A stretch of DNA of 64,000 bases. Origin: Citrus sinensis. Lineage: Eukaryota > Streptophyta > Magnoliopsida > Sapindales > Rutaceae. The notes beneath the pieces were generated by a model. That model was not told where the DNA came from. It made no database searches and saw only the letters and a list, made by a program, of their open reading frames with translations. This document shows, in pieces, positions 36,237 through 52,702 of the stretch (positions within the stretch are counted from its first letter, which is position 1; each line of letters opens with the position of its first letter). Position numbers and translations under genes: made by a program. The DNA is taken from the NCBI RefSeq assembly GCF_022201045.2, contig NC_068560.1, positions 30,397,501 through 30,461,500 on the forward strand, given 5' to 3'.

Positions 36237-38573
36237 ATGGGTGCTGGTGACAATGATGATATGGGGTTTCAGCCTAGAAATGAGAGTGCTATGAATTGTT
36301 CTTCAGGGATGATACCTCAAAAACTTCCAGGGATGCAAATGAACTCGGTGCCAATGTACAAGTCTGTGAGTGGGCCAGACCATTTCTATGGTTCTGGGTG
36401 GGAACCAATTGTTTCATTGAATCAGGGTGAAAGTTTTGGAGTCTCTTCAATGGTTTCTCACAATGAATTTGCCCCTTCTTACCCTGTTGCACTGGAAAAC
36501 CAGGGAATGAGTAGCACGTCCAACTTAGATCAATATTCATCTGATCCAAGTTTTGTTGAGCTGGTGCCAAAGATTCCAGGCTTCGGAAGTGGGAATTTCT
36601 CAGAAATGGTTAGTTCTTTCGGCCTACCTGAAAATGCTCAGATTGCTAGTAGTGGGTGTCCTCCAAATTATGTTCCTCATAAGGAGGGATGCTATGAAAG
36701 GAATTCAAGGAATGTTTCACAATCTTATGAAGACCATCAAATCTGTGAAGAAGCAGCTATAGGAGTTGCAACCAATGGGAAGACCAGAAAACGAGCACCT
36801 GAGTCTAATTCTCTCCTCAATACAGATAAGGTAAATTGACTAGCATATCATCTTCATACCATTAAGAAATTTAAGGATTCGTCTTCCACTTTAAGGTATC
36901 TAGTAACCCACTTGAGTGTATTGCTTTTGTATACTTTGTAGAATGTTGAAGTGGAGCTTCAAAAGGATCCTTCTGGAGACAGCTCTGGCATTTTGAAAGA
37001 ACAAGATGAGAAGAAACAAAAAATTGAGCAGAACACTGGTGCAAATATGCGTGGTAAACAAGCTGCCAAGCCAACCAAAGACAGTTCTCTAAGTGGAGAG
37101 GCTCCTAAAGAGTATATTCATATGAGAGCCAAAAGGGGTCAAGCTACTAATAGTCACAGCCTTGCAGAAAGGGTACATCCTTTGATTAAATAGTAAAATA
37201 TAAAATGTTGGAGATTTCTTTCTGTTAAACTTAGTGGCTTGCTTTCAGGTGAGAAGGGAAAAGATTAGTGAGCGGATGAGATTGCTTCAAGAACTTGTTC
37301 CTGGGTGCAATAAGGTAATTGGAGGAGGCCTAGCTCATCGATTAAGCCCTGTTTCTAATCTATGAAGACCAATACTCATTTGTGGTATTATACTTTGTTT
37401 TAGATCACTGGTAAGGCAGTAATGCTTGATGAAATTATCAACTATGTGCAATCACTGCAACAGCAGGTCGAGGTATGCTATTTTATGGCTGTAAAATGGA
37501 GGCATTTTAATCTTCAGTTTACTTGTTTAGTTCTCTATTAAAAATTGTCAAGGAATTACTTTTGCTTGAAAAATATATCATCTGGCACTTTTGAGGAGCC
37601 AATTTTAACATTTGCTATCTCACGTTGCAGAAGATAAGGAATTTATTGAAAACAAAATTTAATGGCCATGTCATCAGCCTTCTGACTGTTTCTGGAACAT
37701 TGCTAATCATCTTTTTGATGTGTATCTTCACTGTCAGATTCTTAAATGGACCATAACATGTTAACAGAAGTTTTCCCTGGTCCAATGGACAGAATTAGTA
37801 GGAGATCTTGTCCAGACAAATGGTTCTTTTTGATATCTTCCAATGGTTCTAAATTAAAAGAACAATCTTTTAGTTCATAGTTAGTCTGTATTACTAGTGA
37901 CGTTCTGTTGCTTGGTTTTGCATGTTTTACATATTTTGACCAAGTTTGTACTTGTTTTGCTGTTCCAGTTTTTGTCAATGAAACTTGCCACAGTCAACCC
38001 AGAACTGAACCTTGATATAGAAAGGATTCTATCAAAAGATGTAAGTTAGTAGTGCAGATAGTGCTCATATTTTGAGGGATTCATCTGCTTTTTCATCTAA
38101 CTCTTTTAAATTTTTAGGGTTCAATATGAATTATTAGTTATTTTCTATGTAGATTCTCCATGCACGCAGTGGTAGTGCAGCTACTATCGGATTTAGTTCT
38201 GGAATGAATTCCTCTCGACCTTACCCACCTGGAATTTTTCAAGGAACCATGCCAAGTATCCCTGGTGCTAATCCACAGTTTCCTCCCTTGCCCCAGGTAT
38301 TATGAAGATCTTCATATCATACTTCTCTCACACTTTGCTCATTAAGAGTACTTATACAAGACATTTCTTCCACACACAGTCTGTCTTAGACCATGAGTTT
38401 CAAAGTCTTTTTCAAATGGGATATGATTCCACTTCAGCTGTTGACAGTTTGGGACCAAATGGTAAGTGGCAAGTAACTACTACCTAGTGTTCAATGTGTA
38501 AGCTTTTCTCTCAACCTATTCTAACTTTGAAGTTCAATTGATTTGAGCAGGGCGCTTGAAGTCGGAGCTTTAA
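36237..38573 (+). CDS. bHLH74: bHLH74-like transcription factor
   Basis: Eight exons: 36237-36830, 36942-37172, 37249-37314, 37404-37472, 37969-38040, 38153-38296, 38380-38461 and 38551-38573. All introns are GT-AG, joins are phase-consistent, and 426 residues result. The N-terminus ([11 protein letters not shown]) and the C-terminal NGRLKSEL are hallmarks of the bHLH74 branch of plant subgroup XII, the group that also holds CIB and BEE factors. The DNA-binding core runs from [20 protein letters not shown] across exons 2-5. H-x3-E-x2-R-R (SLAERVRREKI) is the E-box/G-box reading pattern; helix 1 ends [11 protein letters not shown] and helix 2 holds [19 protein letters not shown]. The rest is Ser/Gly/Pro-rich and probably disordered. 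Subgroup members act in growth, flowering and light responses; this gene's role is not shown. Confidence 0.93.
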
Positions 38574-39163
38574 AATTTGGAAAGATCAGAACGTTTCAAG
38601 TTGGAAAGATCAAGATGTTTCAGGTCCTGCTAACAGAGAATCTGGAAGTTCCAAAGCCGAAAGTAACTCATTTAGAAAAGAAAGCAAAGGAAAGAAGTAG
38701 AGAGAAATGAAATAAAAAATCAGTTGTATAGGTTCTGAGCTCCTAACTGTTTGTTCTTCGAACTTTTAGCAGAAGAAGACAACTTGGTAGAATCACAATC
38801 CATGTATATTCAGACAGCAAAATGGGAATTTGATTATTCATGATTGTTTTCGATTGGTATTGTAGATTAGAGGAAGTATGTGTGAAACTCATCAATGTTT
38901 TCAAGAAACAATTCTTAAAGAAAATTTCTTGTAGATTGAGTTGAGACACTTTATTGGTGAGCTAAAGTTTTAATTTCATGAAGCCATTCCATCTTGGGCA
39001 CTATTTTCATGCAATGAAGTTTTTTTTTGTGTTTCTCCAGGAGGAGGTTTCACGTTTTATAAGTGCTAAGAGTGTAGATGGTTGTTTAACCATTTTACGC
39101 GAGAAAGCAGACAGATCTTCCTTCTTGTAAATTGGCAATAAGGGGCTGATATTATAATGTCCT

Positions 39164-39182
39164 CCCCCCCCCCCCCCCCCCC
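39164..39182. repeat. Poly-C run
   Basis: Nineteen C in a row followed by CTC units. Confidence 0.95.
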
Positions 39183-39378
39183 TCCTCCTCGAAGATTGAG
39201 TAGTATTCTTATTTCTAAAATTTAGCACAACTGGTAATTAAATGGTATTATTATATTTAAAATATAGCACAAATGTTAAATAAATTCCTTCCCTACTTAT
39301 GTCACCTAAGCAAGTTGAGTAAATTATTAGTATTGCTAACAACTGGTAATTAAATTCCTTTTCTTCTCAGGTGACTAA

Positions 39379-39908
39379 TGATTCGTTTGAATTGTTTTTT
39401 GAAGGTTCAAAAATGGTTTTGAAAAGTTAAATACTAAATTTTGGTGTTTAGAAAAAAATTTTAAATTATTTTTGGCAAAATCATTCCATCCTACAGTATA
39501 TTTTTAAAAGAAGTAAATTTATAAATCTAGTTTAGAGAATTAATTTTATACTTATATATATATATATTCATACATATTATAAGAATCCAGAATTATCATT
39601 ATCAATTAAGAAATAAAATAGGTCATTATTATTTTACTAATTATATTGAGATAAAAAATAAAATTAATATTATAAAAATATTTATTTTAGTTATCAATTA
39701 TTATATTTATACAATAAAATATATTTTATAAACATGTTTATAAATGTGTATATCTATTGTTCTATATATAGATATGACTGCATTTAACATTCATAAAAAT
39801 TTTAAAAATAAATTTTACTAAATATTTAACTAATTTTTTTCACAACTAATTATTTTTACTACACAACTATAACAATTTAAAGATACAATATTACCAAATT
39901 GACCCTAA
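39379..39908. mobile_element. TIR-type (hAT-like) MITE, inverted relative of the 24954-25936 element
   Basis: It begins TGATTCGTTTGAATTG and ends TACCAAATTGACCCTAA. The reverse complement of the end (TTAGGGTCAATTTGGTAATA) matches the start of the 24954 copy. Interior words such as GGTTTTGAAAAGT, ATAAAAATATTTATTTTAG and TTATAAATGTGTATAT match that copy in reverse. A longer flanking duplication may exist: AAGTTGAGTAAATTATTAGT at about 39311 versus AAGTTGACTAAATTATTATT at about 39910. Confidence 0.6.
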
Positions 39909-40029
39909 CCAAGTTGACTAAATTATTATTATTGGATTGCTACACATTTCTTTTAATTAAAAAAAGCAATAATAATAATAATATACTATTTAAAAATAAT
40001 ACACGAACATCTTGTATTAAAAGAAGTTA

Positions 40030-40975
40030 ACTAGTAATAATATAAGTGGATAAGTTTTGTGCTATATTTATAAGTTTTTGTTTTGTTTACTAGTAATATA
40101 TCAATTTACTAATTTCATATTAGTTTACTTGTTTTATTTTTCATTTACACGTGTTATGTTTTATTTCTAAAATTCATGTTTTATTTTATAGTTATTGTTG
40201 ATTTATTAGTTTATATTATATTTATAAGTTTTTGTTTTGTTTACTAGGAATACATCAATTTACCAATTTTATGTAGTTTACTTATTTTACTTTCTATTTA
40301 CAAGTCTTATGTTCCATTTTTAAAATTTATATTTTATTTTACACTTAATGTTGATTTACTAGTTTTATATTATACTTTTAAGTTTTTGCTTTATTTACTA
40401 ACAATACATTAATTTAATAGTTTTATATTAATTTACTTATTTTACCTTCCATTTATAAGTTTTATATTCCATTTTCTAAAATTTATGTTTTATTTTGCAC
40501 TTAATTTTAATCTACTAATTTTATGTTATGTTTACAAGTTTTTATTTTGTCTACTAGTTTTATATTAATTTACTTAATTTACCATATATTTACAAGTCCT
40601 AATCCTATGTTCCATACCCAAACTTTATGTTATATATTGCAATTAATGTTGATTTACTAGTTTTATATTATATTTATAAATTTTTATTTTGTTTATTAGT
40701 AATACATCAATTTAATAATTTTTATATTAATTTAATTGTTTTACCTTCCATTTACAAGTTTTATATTATATTTTTAAAATTTATATTTTATTTTGTACTT
40801 AATGTTTATTTGCTAATTCTATATTATATTTGTAATTTTTTATTTTGTTTACTAGTAATATCAATTTACTTTTTTTTATTAATTTATTTACTTTACCTTT
40901 CATTTTTTAAGTCTTATGTTTTATTTTCAAAATTTATATTTTATTTTACTAATATTAATTTATAAGTTTTAAATT
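40030..40975. repeat. AT-rich tandem array, ~155-bp unit, about 6 copies
   Basis: The landmark TAAGTTTTTGTTTTGTTTAC recurs with variation at about 40071, 40225, 40379, 40535, 40678 and 40832, giving intervals of 143-157 bases. Each unit also has ATTAATTTACTT-TTTTACCTT, CATTTACAAGTTTTAT, TTAAAATTTATATTTTATTTT and TTAATGTTGATTTACTAG in the same order. Copies differ by substitutions and small indels, so the array is old. It is a minisatellite/satellite-like array without coding capacity. Confidence 0.8.
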
Positions 40976-41494
40976 AAATTTTATAAATTTAAAATATTGA
41001 TTCAAAATATTCACTTATTATTATCAATTAAGTTCTTCGTTGGATTAGGAGGAGGCACTAAATCCCAAGAATGATTTGCAAGTGAACAATTGGATTCACA
41101 GTCACGCCATAATGGATCCTTTTGAGGCTTATGTACATACAAAACAATTAACAAAGGGTCCCGCGGTCTTACATGACGCGAGATATTGAGCTTTCTTTTC
41201 ACATAAATCAAAACATTTGTAAGCCTTTTCTTGATTACAATAGCCTAAGAATAATGTTTCAGAGAAAAAAAAATTATATACCATAATTTCAGGCTACTGT
41301 TTATTAACATCCTAAAGAAACAAAAATCCATAAATACAAAACAAAACAACAAAAAAAATGTAGTACCGCACATCAATTCTTCTAGGCATTGGCCTCCCTC
41401 AAGAATTGAACAAAGGGAGGCAGATACCAGTGCAGCCTAGCTTGTCTCGACGGATGTTAATTCGTACTACTTCAATTTTCTGCAAACTCAGATT

Positions 41495-45602
<4,108 letters not shown>

Positions 45603-45654
45603 TTCTTTTCTTTTCCACCGGTCCGGACAGAAACCGAAACCGAAACCAGACGAC

Positions 45655-45689
<35 letters not shown>

Positions 45690-47931
45690 GTTTTAGTTTT
45701 TTTCTTCCGTTTCTGTTGCCTCGCTGGCTAAGCCGTGATTACTGATTATACACGACACGAGAAGTGTGGAGTTTGGCAAAAGCGTCTTTAACCTTTATAG
45801 ATGTTTGGCGCGTCCGCAAAAAAAGCAAATTACAAGATACAAGTCACACAGTACACACCACCGTTACCGTTAGTTTTACTTTTAATGCTAACTTGTACAT
45901 ATATTTTTAACATTTTTTATTCACCTTAAGCTACGCCTCCTTGGACTGTCTCTGCTTTTATTATTCCTTTTTTTTTTTCCCCGTTCTTTTCTTTCTGGTT
46001 TATTTCCACCGGCTATTTGATGGTTTTGGTAAACGCCATATTTTAAGAATCTAAATTTTATCTTATTTATATCATTATTTTGAAGCATCATTATATTTAT
46101 AAAGTTAAAATATAAATTTTGTAAACAACCTAATGCGACATTCATATTCATGTAAAGTTCTATATATTAATATGATACTAATTGGAACACAAATTTTGTA
46201 AACATCATATTATTGTCTTTTCATATCTTTTTAACATCATTTTACTTTATATTTTACAAAATTCATCGATTATTTTATCTTTAGAAGATCTTTTTTAAAA
46301 AAAGAAAAATAGATATACATTTCATTTCATCACATATTTAGTAGATCGACAATACAAAAATAGTCAAGATTGTTATACATTTAATATATTACAATTGAAT
46401 AATAAGCAATGGCAATCTTGTTGACAACCAAAGAAGATATCCCTATATTATGTAGAAAGATATTTTTATATAATGTATGGCTTTTTTTTTTAAATTCGAG
46501 TTGTTTTTATAACTTAATCTTCATCGTCATGGTAGCCTCCACCAATTGATGCCATGACGGTTCTTCTGCATAGACCAATTTATAACACAATTTTTTACAT
46601 TTGTTATTTACTCTCCAACGTATCACAATGAGGCTCAAATCCGTACCCAGAGGCACAAAACTACACTTGTAATTATTCAATTACCAAACTTCAAGAATGA
46701 GTAACGATGGTGAAGAGACTTGTAAGTATGTTACGAATAGCGTGATATGCAAGTATTAAACGGACGCCGAAGACAAAAACGTCATAACTTTAGTTGGCCA
46801 CCGTGCACTTTACCCTTTTAGTCAAGCACGTACTACATTATTATTATTTAAAAAAAAAAAATAGCATCGTCTGTTATATAGTAAAAGAATTTCTCAATGA
46901 AATTACATTTAAAAATACAAGAAAGGGGGAAAAAAAATGAAAAAGAAGGAAAAGAGGGTTCCATGTCTCCATGAAGTTTGAATGGACGAGGAAGTGGCAG
47001 TCGACCAACCTTCGCCTTCTCGTGCGGGCGTGCTCCACATTTTTCTTCGCGCAGAGTCCACAATTATTAATTTCAAACGAATGATGAAAGACAGTCCACA
47101 ATGTTTTTGGGTTCACATTGATCAATACCTACAGTAATTTATTATTGTGCTAACAGATCAATCTCGCTCGTAAATGCTTTTAGTATTACAAAACTGAACG
47201 TTATCAGTGGTTGGAGATTATGGATTATGCACGGTTAACGAAATAACAGATACCGTTACATACTTTCATTGTGTTCATGGCAAAACAAACCGGATAAGAG
47301 CTGGGGGTGAAAATGATACAACTCAATTGAAATATTTTTTCTCTTTTTAAAAGTCATTGTTGGCTGGCGATTTTATATATTTTCTACGCCAATAATGTGT
47401 ATAACAAACTTTATCAACTCACGAGTTAATTAAAAGAAAAAGAAAAAAAAAAAGGAAAAGGAAACGTTTATTATGATCAACACACACACACCTGCAACCT
47501 TTGCTGAGACTTCCAAAAAGATAATTGATCATATGTGGGATCAGATGTTTGTACTGGTTCACAAAATCACAATATCATGCGAAAATTAAAAAAAAAAAGA
47601 GCTCAAAACAACGTCGTTTTGTATTGATTTTTATATTTACACGTTATTATTATGTCCATTCTCAGTCTGTATTTCTTATATTATTCATACGTCAAACTAA
47701 AATCTTATTCCCCCAAGTAGAGCACGATTTAATCTACATTTTCATATATATATAAAAAAAATTTAAAACACTATTTATGTCTTATTATTACTATTTAATT
47801 TTCAATGGTTGGCACTTTTGTTTAGTAGTAACGAGGGTTAATTCTCTGTAAGAGCCAAAAGGGCCATGAAAAGTCCAGCCCAAGCTTGAAGCGAACGGCC
47901 CAATGGTCCATATAACAGCAGGAGGAAACCG
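45603..47931. other. Spacer between squalene epoxidase and the HhH protein gene
   Basis: The squalene epoxidase leader lies next to a TC microsatellite (45656-45687). The rest is AT-rich with no supported gene; minus-strand frames at 45921, 46848 and 46874 have no domain. AACAACGTCGTTTTG at about 47607 is a degenerate copy of the palindrome seen in the 8703-9653 element. Confidence 0.5.
45656..45687 (-). repeat. TC microsatellite in the squalene epoxidase leader
   Basis: About 16 TC units 54 bases upstream of the start codon (GA on the sense strand), a position typical of plant 5' UTR repeats. Confidence 0.9.
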
Positions 47932-47964
47932 ATGATTCAGGCAGGCGGGAGGAAAACGGCGACT

Positions 47965-50900
47965 ATGGAGTTGGAATTCGAGTGTTCAAATGTGAACAAG
48001 TGGAAAGAGGCGCTCGCGTCTTACGAAGCCCGTGTCGAATCACTCAACAAACCGAACCTTATTTCACTTGACGATTATTACCGTAAAGAACTTCCCTCTC
48101 TAATTCACCAACGTAACCCTAACCCTCACATCAACACCACAGAGCTCTCTAAGCTCGTGCGGTGGAAACTCACTCGTGGCAAATGGAGGCCGCGTTTGTT
48201 GGACTTCGTTTCGTCGTTGGATGATTCTTCGGTGAAATCGGCTTCCGAAAAGGCTTTTAAGTCGCTTCCCGATTTAACCAAAGCTGTGTCCGAGCTCACC
48301 GTTTTGAAAGGCGTGGGTCCCGCCACCGCGTCTGCCGTTCTGGCTGCTTATGCCCCTGGTGTGGCGCCGTTCATGTCTGATGAGGTGTGTTTTTGTTCGT
48401 TTTCTTTTAAATTTACTCTGTTATGCAGTTTATTTATTTATTTTTATTTAACCTTTGTTAATGGAATGGAAGGCTATGGGGGCAGCACTTGGTCACTCTA
48501 AAGACTATTCATTGAGGCAGTACTTGTTGTTTGCTGATAAACTACAGGCCAAAGCTAAGGTCAGTGACATTTTTTTTTTTAAATGTTTGTGTACATTTCA
48601 GTTTGTAGTATGTTTAATTGTATTGCATCACTTGCTTTTGCAACTTGATTTGGATATCAAATGACTTCGTTTCTGTATAAATGTTCGCTGATTGTGTTAT
48701 ATGTCTTATTCTAAGTTAAACTATTTACATTGTGGCTATCAAGATTATACGATGCGATTGTCATTCCTGAAGGAACTTTTCTTCTAATTGATGGAATATT
48801 TTGGGTAAAATTGTTAGGAATCATTGAGTTGTGTCTTCACTTCAAGTGTTGGACATTGATATGAGCTCTTTTATTATTTCTGTCACTGCTGCTGTAATGT
48901 TTAATATAATGCATGTCCTTGATTGATGTGAAATATACAATACTTAAGGTCACTGATTGAAGAATGGGAACCTATTCAGATGGTCCATGGGAAATGCTGT
49001 TTTCATAGCTGTCCAACTAACGTCCTGTCAGTCACTAGTGGGGGAACAAATTCCAGGGACCATTTTTATTTTAAGTTGATGGCACGTCTGAGCGATTTCA
49101 ATATTATTTCCAGATGCCGAAAGTGATTTTCCTGAACATCTTCTCAAAGAGTATTTTGTGTTTTACATATTTTTGTTTTACATGTTTTAACTTTCATTTG
49201 TTTATCAAATGCTTAAATGTTGTTGGTAGGAAACATCCTCTCTTTGCCGTTTGTGTCACTCTAAACAGTCTTTCTTGCAATTTTATTTTTCTCTTTTTGA
49301 AGTCTATGGGAGTGCACATACTCGTCAATTTGAGAAGAGTGCCAATTCTATGCTGCAATTATTATTTCATGCTTACTACCCAACAAGCATCTTTGCCTTA
49401 TCATATGACAACTTCTTGACTTTTTATTGACTTGTCTTTTCTGAAACATAATGGATGCTGGACAGTCTCTTCTTTATTAGTAAAGGGTTTGTTGGGATTA
49501 ATTAGTAAGTCAAAACCTCTGATGTCATTGGAGCTATGTTATGCATTGTTATTGATTAGTGTCTTGAGTAATTTATAAGCGTACTGCATAAATTGTCAGA
49601 GCTTTTTGTTGAATAGAAGATGATTTTAAGTATGAGATGACATATTTCAGTCAATTTCTTACCCATGAAAAAGAAATATTGAGACTGTACGACAGTGGAA
49701 ATTAATTCAATATCAAGTTTCTGTCGGATAATGGCAGAGAATATAGTTTGATGTATCTGGTCGTCATATTCTGAATTTTTTTCCCCTTAGCATATTTCTC
49801 TTTAAAGGCCAACGGGATGGGCAAAGCCCAAATGAATTTTCTAGCCCCTACCTTCCCCAAGATCATACTTAGATGATCATTAAAAGAAAGCCTCTTGAAA
49901 TTGAGCCCCTGGGGGCATATTGTGACCAGATGATAATGCTACAATTCAATTATTCATTTACATAATTTTCTCTCAATTATCTTTATGCTCAGACAGAGCA
50001 TAGTACTGGTAGTTTATTTTATTTTCATTATATGGGTATTCAGTAATATTATGTGTGTGTGTGTGTGTGTGTATATCTGCTCAGAAAAATGATAATAAAT
50101 TATTGGATGATGTTGCATCACTTTGAAGGTATTGTTGTTGGATATACATGGACTGTCCTACATTGGAGTACAGAATTAGAAAAATCCCCCCCCCCCCTAT
50201 CAAGAAATGGACTAGAAGTATACTTTCGGGACAGTATCCTTCTTTTTCCATTCCAAGAAGTAATGTAGCATTCATCCATTAGATGGTCAATTTGTACCTC
50301 AAAGTTACTTAATCACTCCATTTCAACATCCATTTGATGAATGTTACCTCACTTAGGATAAAAAATAGTTGGGATACTACTCGGGAAGTGTAGTATTATT
50401 CTAACAAATATGTGTTAAATATGATGGTAAGTTTGCTCTGCTGGTACTTTGATTCTAATTCAGTTCACCAGTGGTGGATTACTGTTAATCTCCTTATCAA
50501 CCCAATCTCTGGTTGCCAAGTCTTCCAGTTGAGTCTCTATATTGTATATCCGGCTATGCCTGATGTTGACTAGTCTTGGAGAGATGCTGTGGGATATTAT
50601 TAAAATGCCCAACTTGGAGATTTACAGTAGCCCTTGGAGATTATGGTTCTATAATTCTAGACTAGTGTATTTCAATGTTTAAAGGAGGTTCAGCGGTGAG
50701 AGCATATCATAAATGGAAGGCCAAGATAACTTAATGACTGGAAATATTTAACAATAACGTATAATCAAGAAATCATGTATTACTTAAACATCAATCAATG
50801 CCGCTTTCGCTTAGAATCTAGCGAGCCTGGAGTATGAGTGTGTTAAATGTCTGTGATCAAATACTTGCACTTATTGCTCGAATGGGTGCCAGCAAAGTAT

Positions 50901-51109
50901 TAGTCCAAATTTTAAGTTTCATACTGTATTCCTTTTCATCTGGTGATCTGCTGCAGGAACTAGTTTCTGAAGAAAATTCCTTCACACCATCCGATGTGGA
51001 AAGGGCACTGTGGAGTTCTGCCATAGGGTTAAAGTTGAAAGCATCAAAATCAAATCAAGACTCTGAGATTAAGACAACAAAAAACTCGAAAAGAAAGCGA
51101 AAGCATTGA
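47965..51109 (+). CDS. Helix-hairpin-helix (DNA-glycosylase-like) uncharacterised protein
   Basis: Exons 47965-48384, 48473-48559 and 50957-51109 give 219 residues, in phase 0 throughout. An in-frame ATG at 47932 would add 11 residues; 47965 (MELEFEC) is preferred because the extension looks like leader. Residues 30-80 hold a basic, aromatic region (DDYYRKELPSLIHQRN, KLTRGKWRPRLLDFV). Residues 114-130 form an HhH motif, LKGVGPATASAVLAAYA, as in HhH-GPD glycosylases and other DNA-binding proteins. SDEAMGAALGHSKDYSLRQY and TPSDVERALWSSAIG follow, and a basic tail (KRKRKH) could be a nuclear signal. The catalytic Lys/Asp of active HhH-GPD enzymes is not evident, so enzymatic activity is doubtful. 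The exon 2 acceptor (GGAAG) is weak. Intron 2 is 2.4 kb. A nuclear DNA-binding role is inference. Confidence 0.82.
50052..50072. repeat. TG microsatellite in HhH gene intron 2
   Basis: About 10 TG units. Confidence 0.9.
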
Positions 51110-52702
51110 TTTGATAATGAGCAATTGGCATGTTTCTGAGCGGTAACTTTGTTCATATGTCAACTATTATTATCTGATCAGCTAGTCATCTTCATTCTAC
51201 TTACAGGAAAACTCCATCAAATGTAGTTGCTATTCTTGGGAACAATGCCTTGTGATGCAGTAGTTTTTAAACATCTGCTGACTAATCCAAGAACATGTCA
51301 TGCTAACTGAAATAGATGAATTTTGCTTCCTGGTAACTTGAAAATCCTTGCTCTCGAAAGGTTTCAGGAATACTCTTCTGGGGAAAGTGTCTGGAAAAAG
51401 TTTCGGTACGCGTAAATTCATGTAAGGAGCTTAGTTTTAGCTAGGGTACTTGCTTAGGAGCCAAGCCATGTTTATTACCAAGTGTAGTTGTAAAATTAAA
51501 TAATTATAAGATAGCAGGAGCTTGAATGCATCTCCAATTGGTACAACGGGAATTATTTCTTACCTTTCCTGATGTTTGAATAATTATCGCTTGGCATGTT
51601 GTATTCAATTCCCAACTGTGAATCAAATGCTTTAAGCCTTTGACGGATTAATCTGAAAGATACTCATTCGAGGACAAGTTGGTGTTAAGATTAGGTATAT
51701 TATTAAAATATTTGATAAATATTTATTATTGTGATTTGAAAATTAAATTAATTTAATTTTACACTTTAAAAATGTACGATGAAAAATTTATAAAATACTC
51801 TTAAAATTATTATTTAAAAGTCAGATTTATTAAAAGATATTAATTTTATTTTTATTTTTATTTTTATAGATATATATTTTGTTTACAGTAACTATAATTT
51901 AAAAATTAAAGTATGGTGACACTTCCATACTAAAGAGGACGCCGAGTTAATTTTGTAGCCAGCTCCACACGTCTGTCGTTTGGCATTTTCAGACATTCAA
52001 CTAGAACTTTTGAAGTGAACACCCAAGAAAAAGAATGTGTGTCAGCGAATTCCAAACATGCGTATGTGAAGTGAAAGATTTCCATTTTAAAGCTTCGTAA
52101 AGCTTCGTGGAGTCCGGGGTTGGAGAAACCTTCTTTGTTGTGCACCGTGCTATGGTTACTTACAAAAGGCAACGGTAACGGCTGATAGCCGTTGCGACTC
52201 AGAAGGCAACCTAGCAGGCGCCCACCTTCACGATGGCACTTTAAAAAACAACGAACCAGCAAGTTCCACCTGTAAATCACCCAGGACAGGTTGCCGGTTG
52301 GTGACTTTGTGGGCGTCTCGTCTCGTCCATTTTGGCATTTTATCTTTGCACTTTCCGTAACGGTGCGGTCCCTTGAAGAGAATATTTTTCCCATTTCAAC
52401 CCCTTTTCCAGCGAACGAAGTCGTCAAAAGTTGGAGAGTCAGAGACCAAGCCAAAAACACAACAATCTTCGAAAAGAGACAGGACTCCAACTAAACCTTC
52501 TCTATTAGAAATTCAGACGTGGCAAAACATTATTGGTGTATAACAGTTGAAGTGTTGGTCGTCCACGTTGTTTCCCGCGTCAAGACTTCTTGATAGATAC
52601 AAAACCCTTGTCCGATCCGCGTTTTCAAATCGAGGCTGAATTTTGGAATTTAGACCACGGCTTCGTTTCAACTTTCAACTTCAAGGGTCAAACTCTTGTA
52701 AA
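51110..52702. other. Spacer between the HhH gene and the AVT6-like transporter
   Basis: 51110-51460 is probably the 3' UTR and beyond of the HhH gene. 51690-51900 is AT-rich. A 186-codon minus-strand frame (51930-52490) starts with a hydrophobic segment but has no recognisable domain and overlaps the expected transporter promoter. I do not call it. 52500-52702 is likely the transporter leader. Confidence 0.5.

Larger units (their letters stand above)
38574..41494. other. Spacer between the bHLH and squalene epoxidase genes
   Basis: It includes the bHLH 3' region, a 19-C run (39164-39182), a TIR element (39379-39908), a tandem array of ~155-bp units (40030-40975) and the probable squalene epoxidase 3' UTR (about 41340-41494). 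Frames in the array are low-complexity translations of AT repeats. Confidence 0.6.

Noticed and set aside
40627-40965. 112-codon hydrophobic frame
   Set aside because: A product of the AT-rich tandem array, not a membrane protein gene.
51930-52490. 186-codon minus-strand frame with hydrophobic N-terminus
   Set aside because: No recognisable domain, and it overlaps the promoter/leader of the AVT6-like gene. Its length alone is not convincing.
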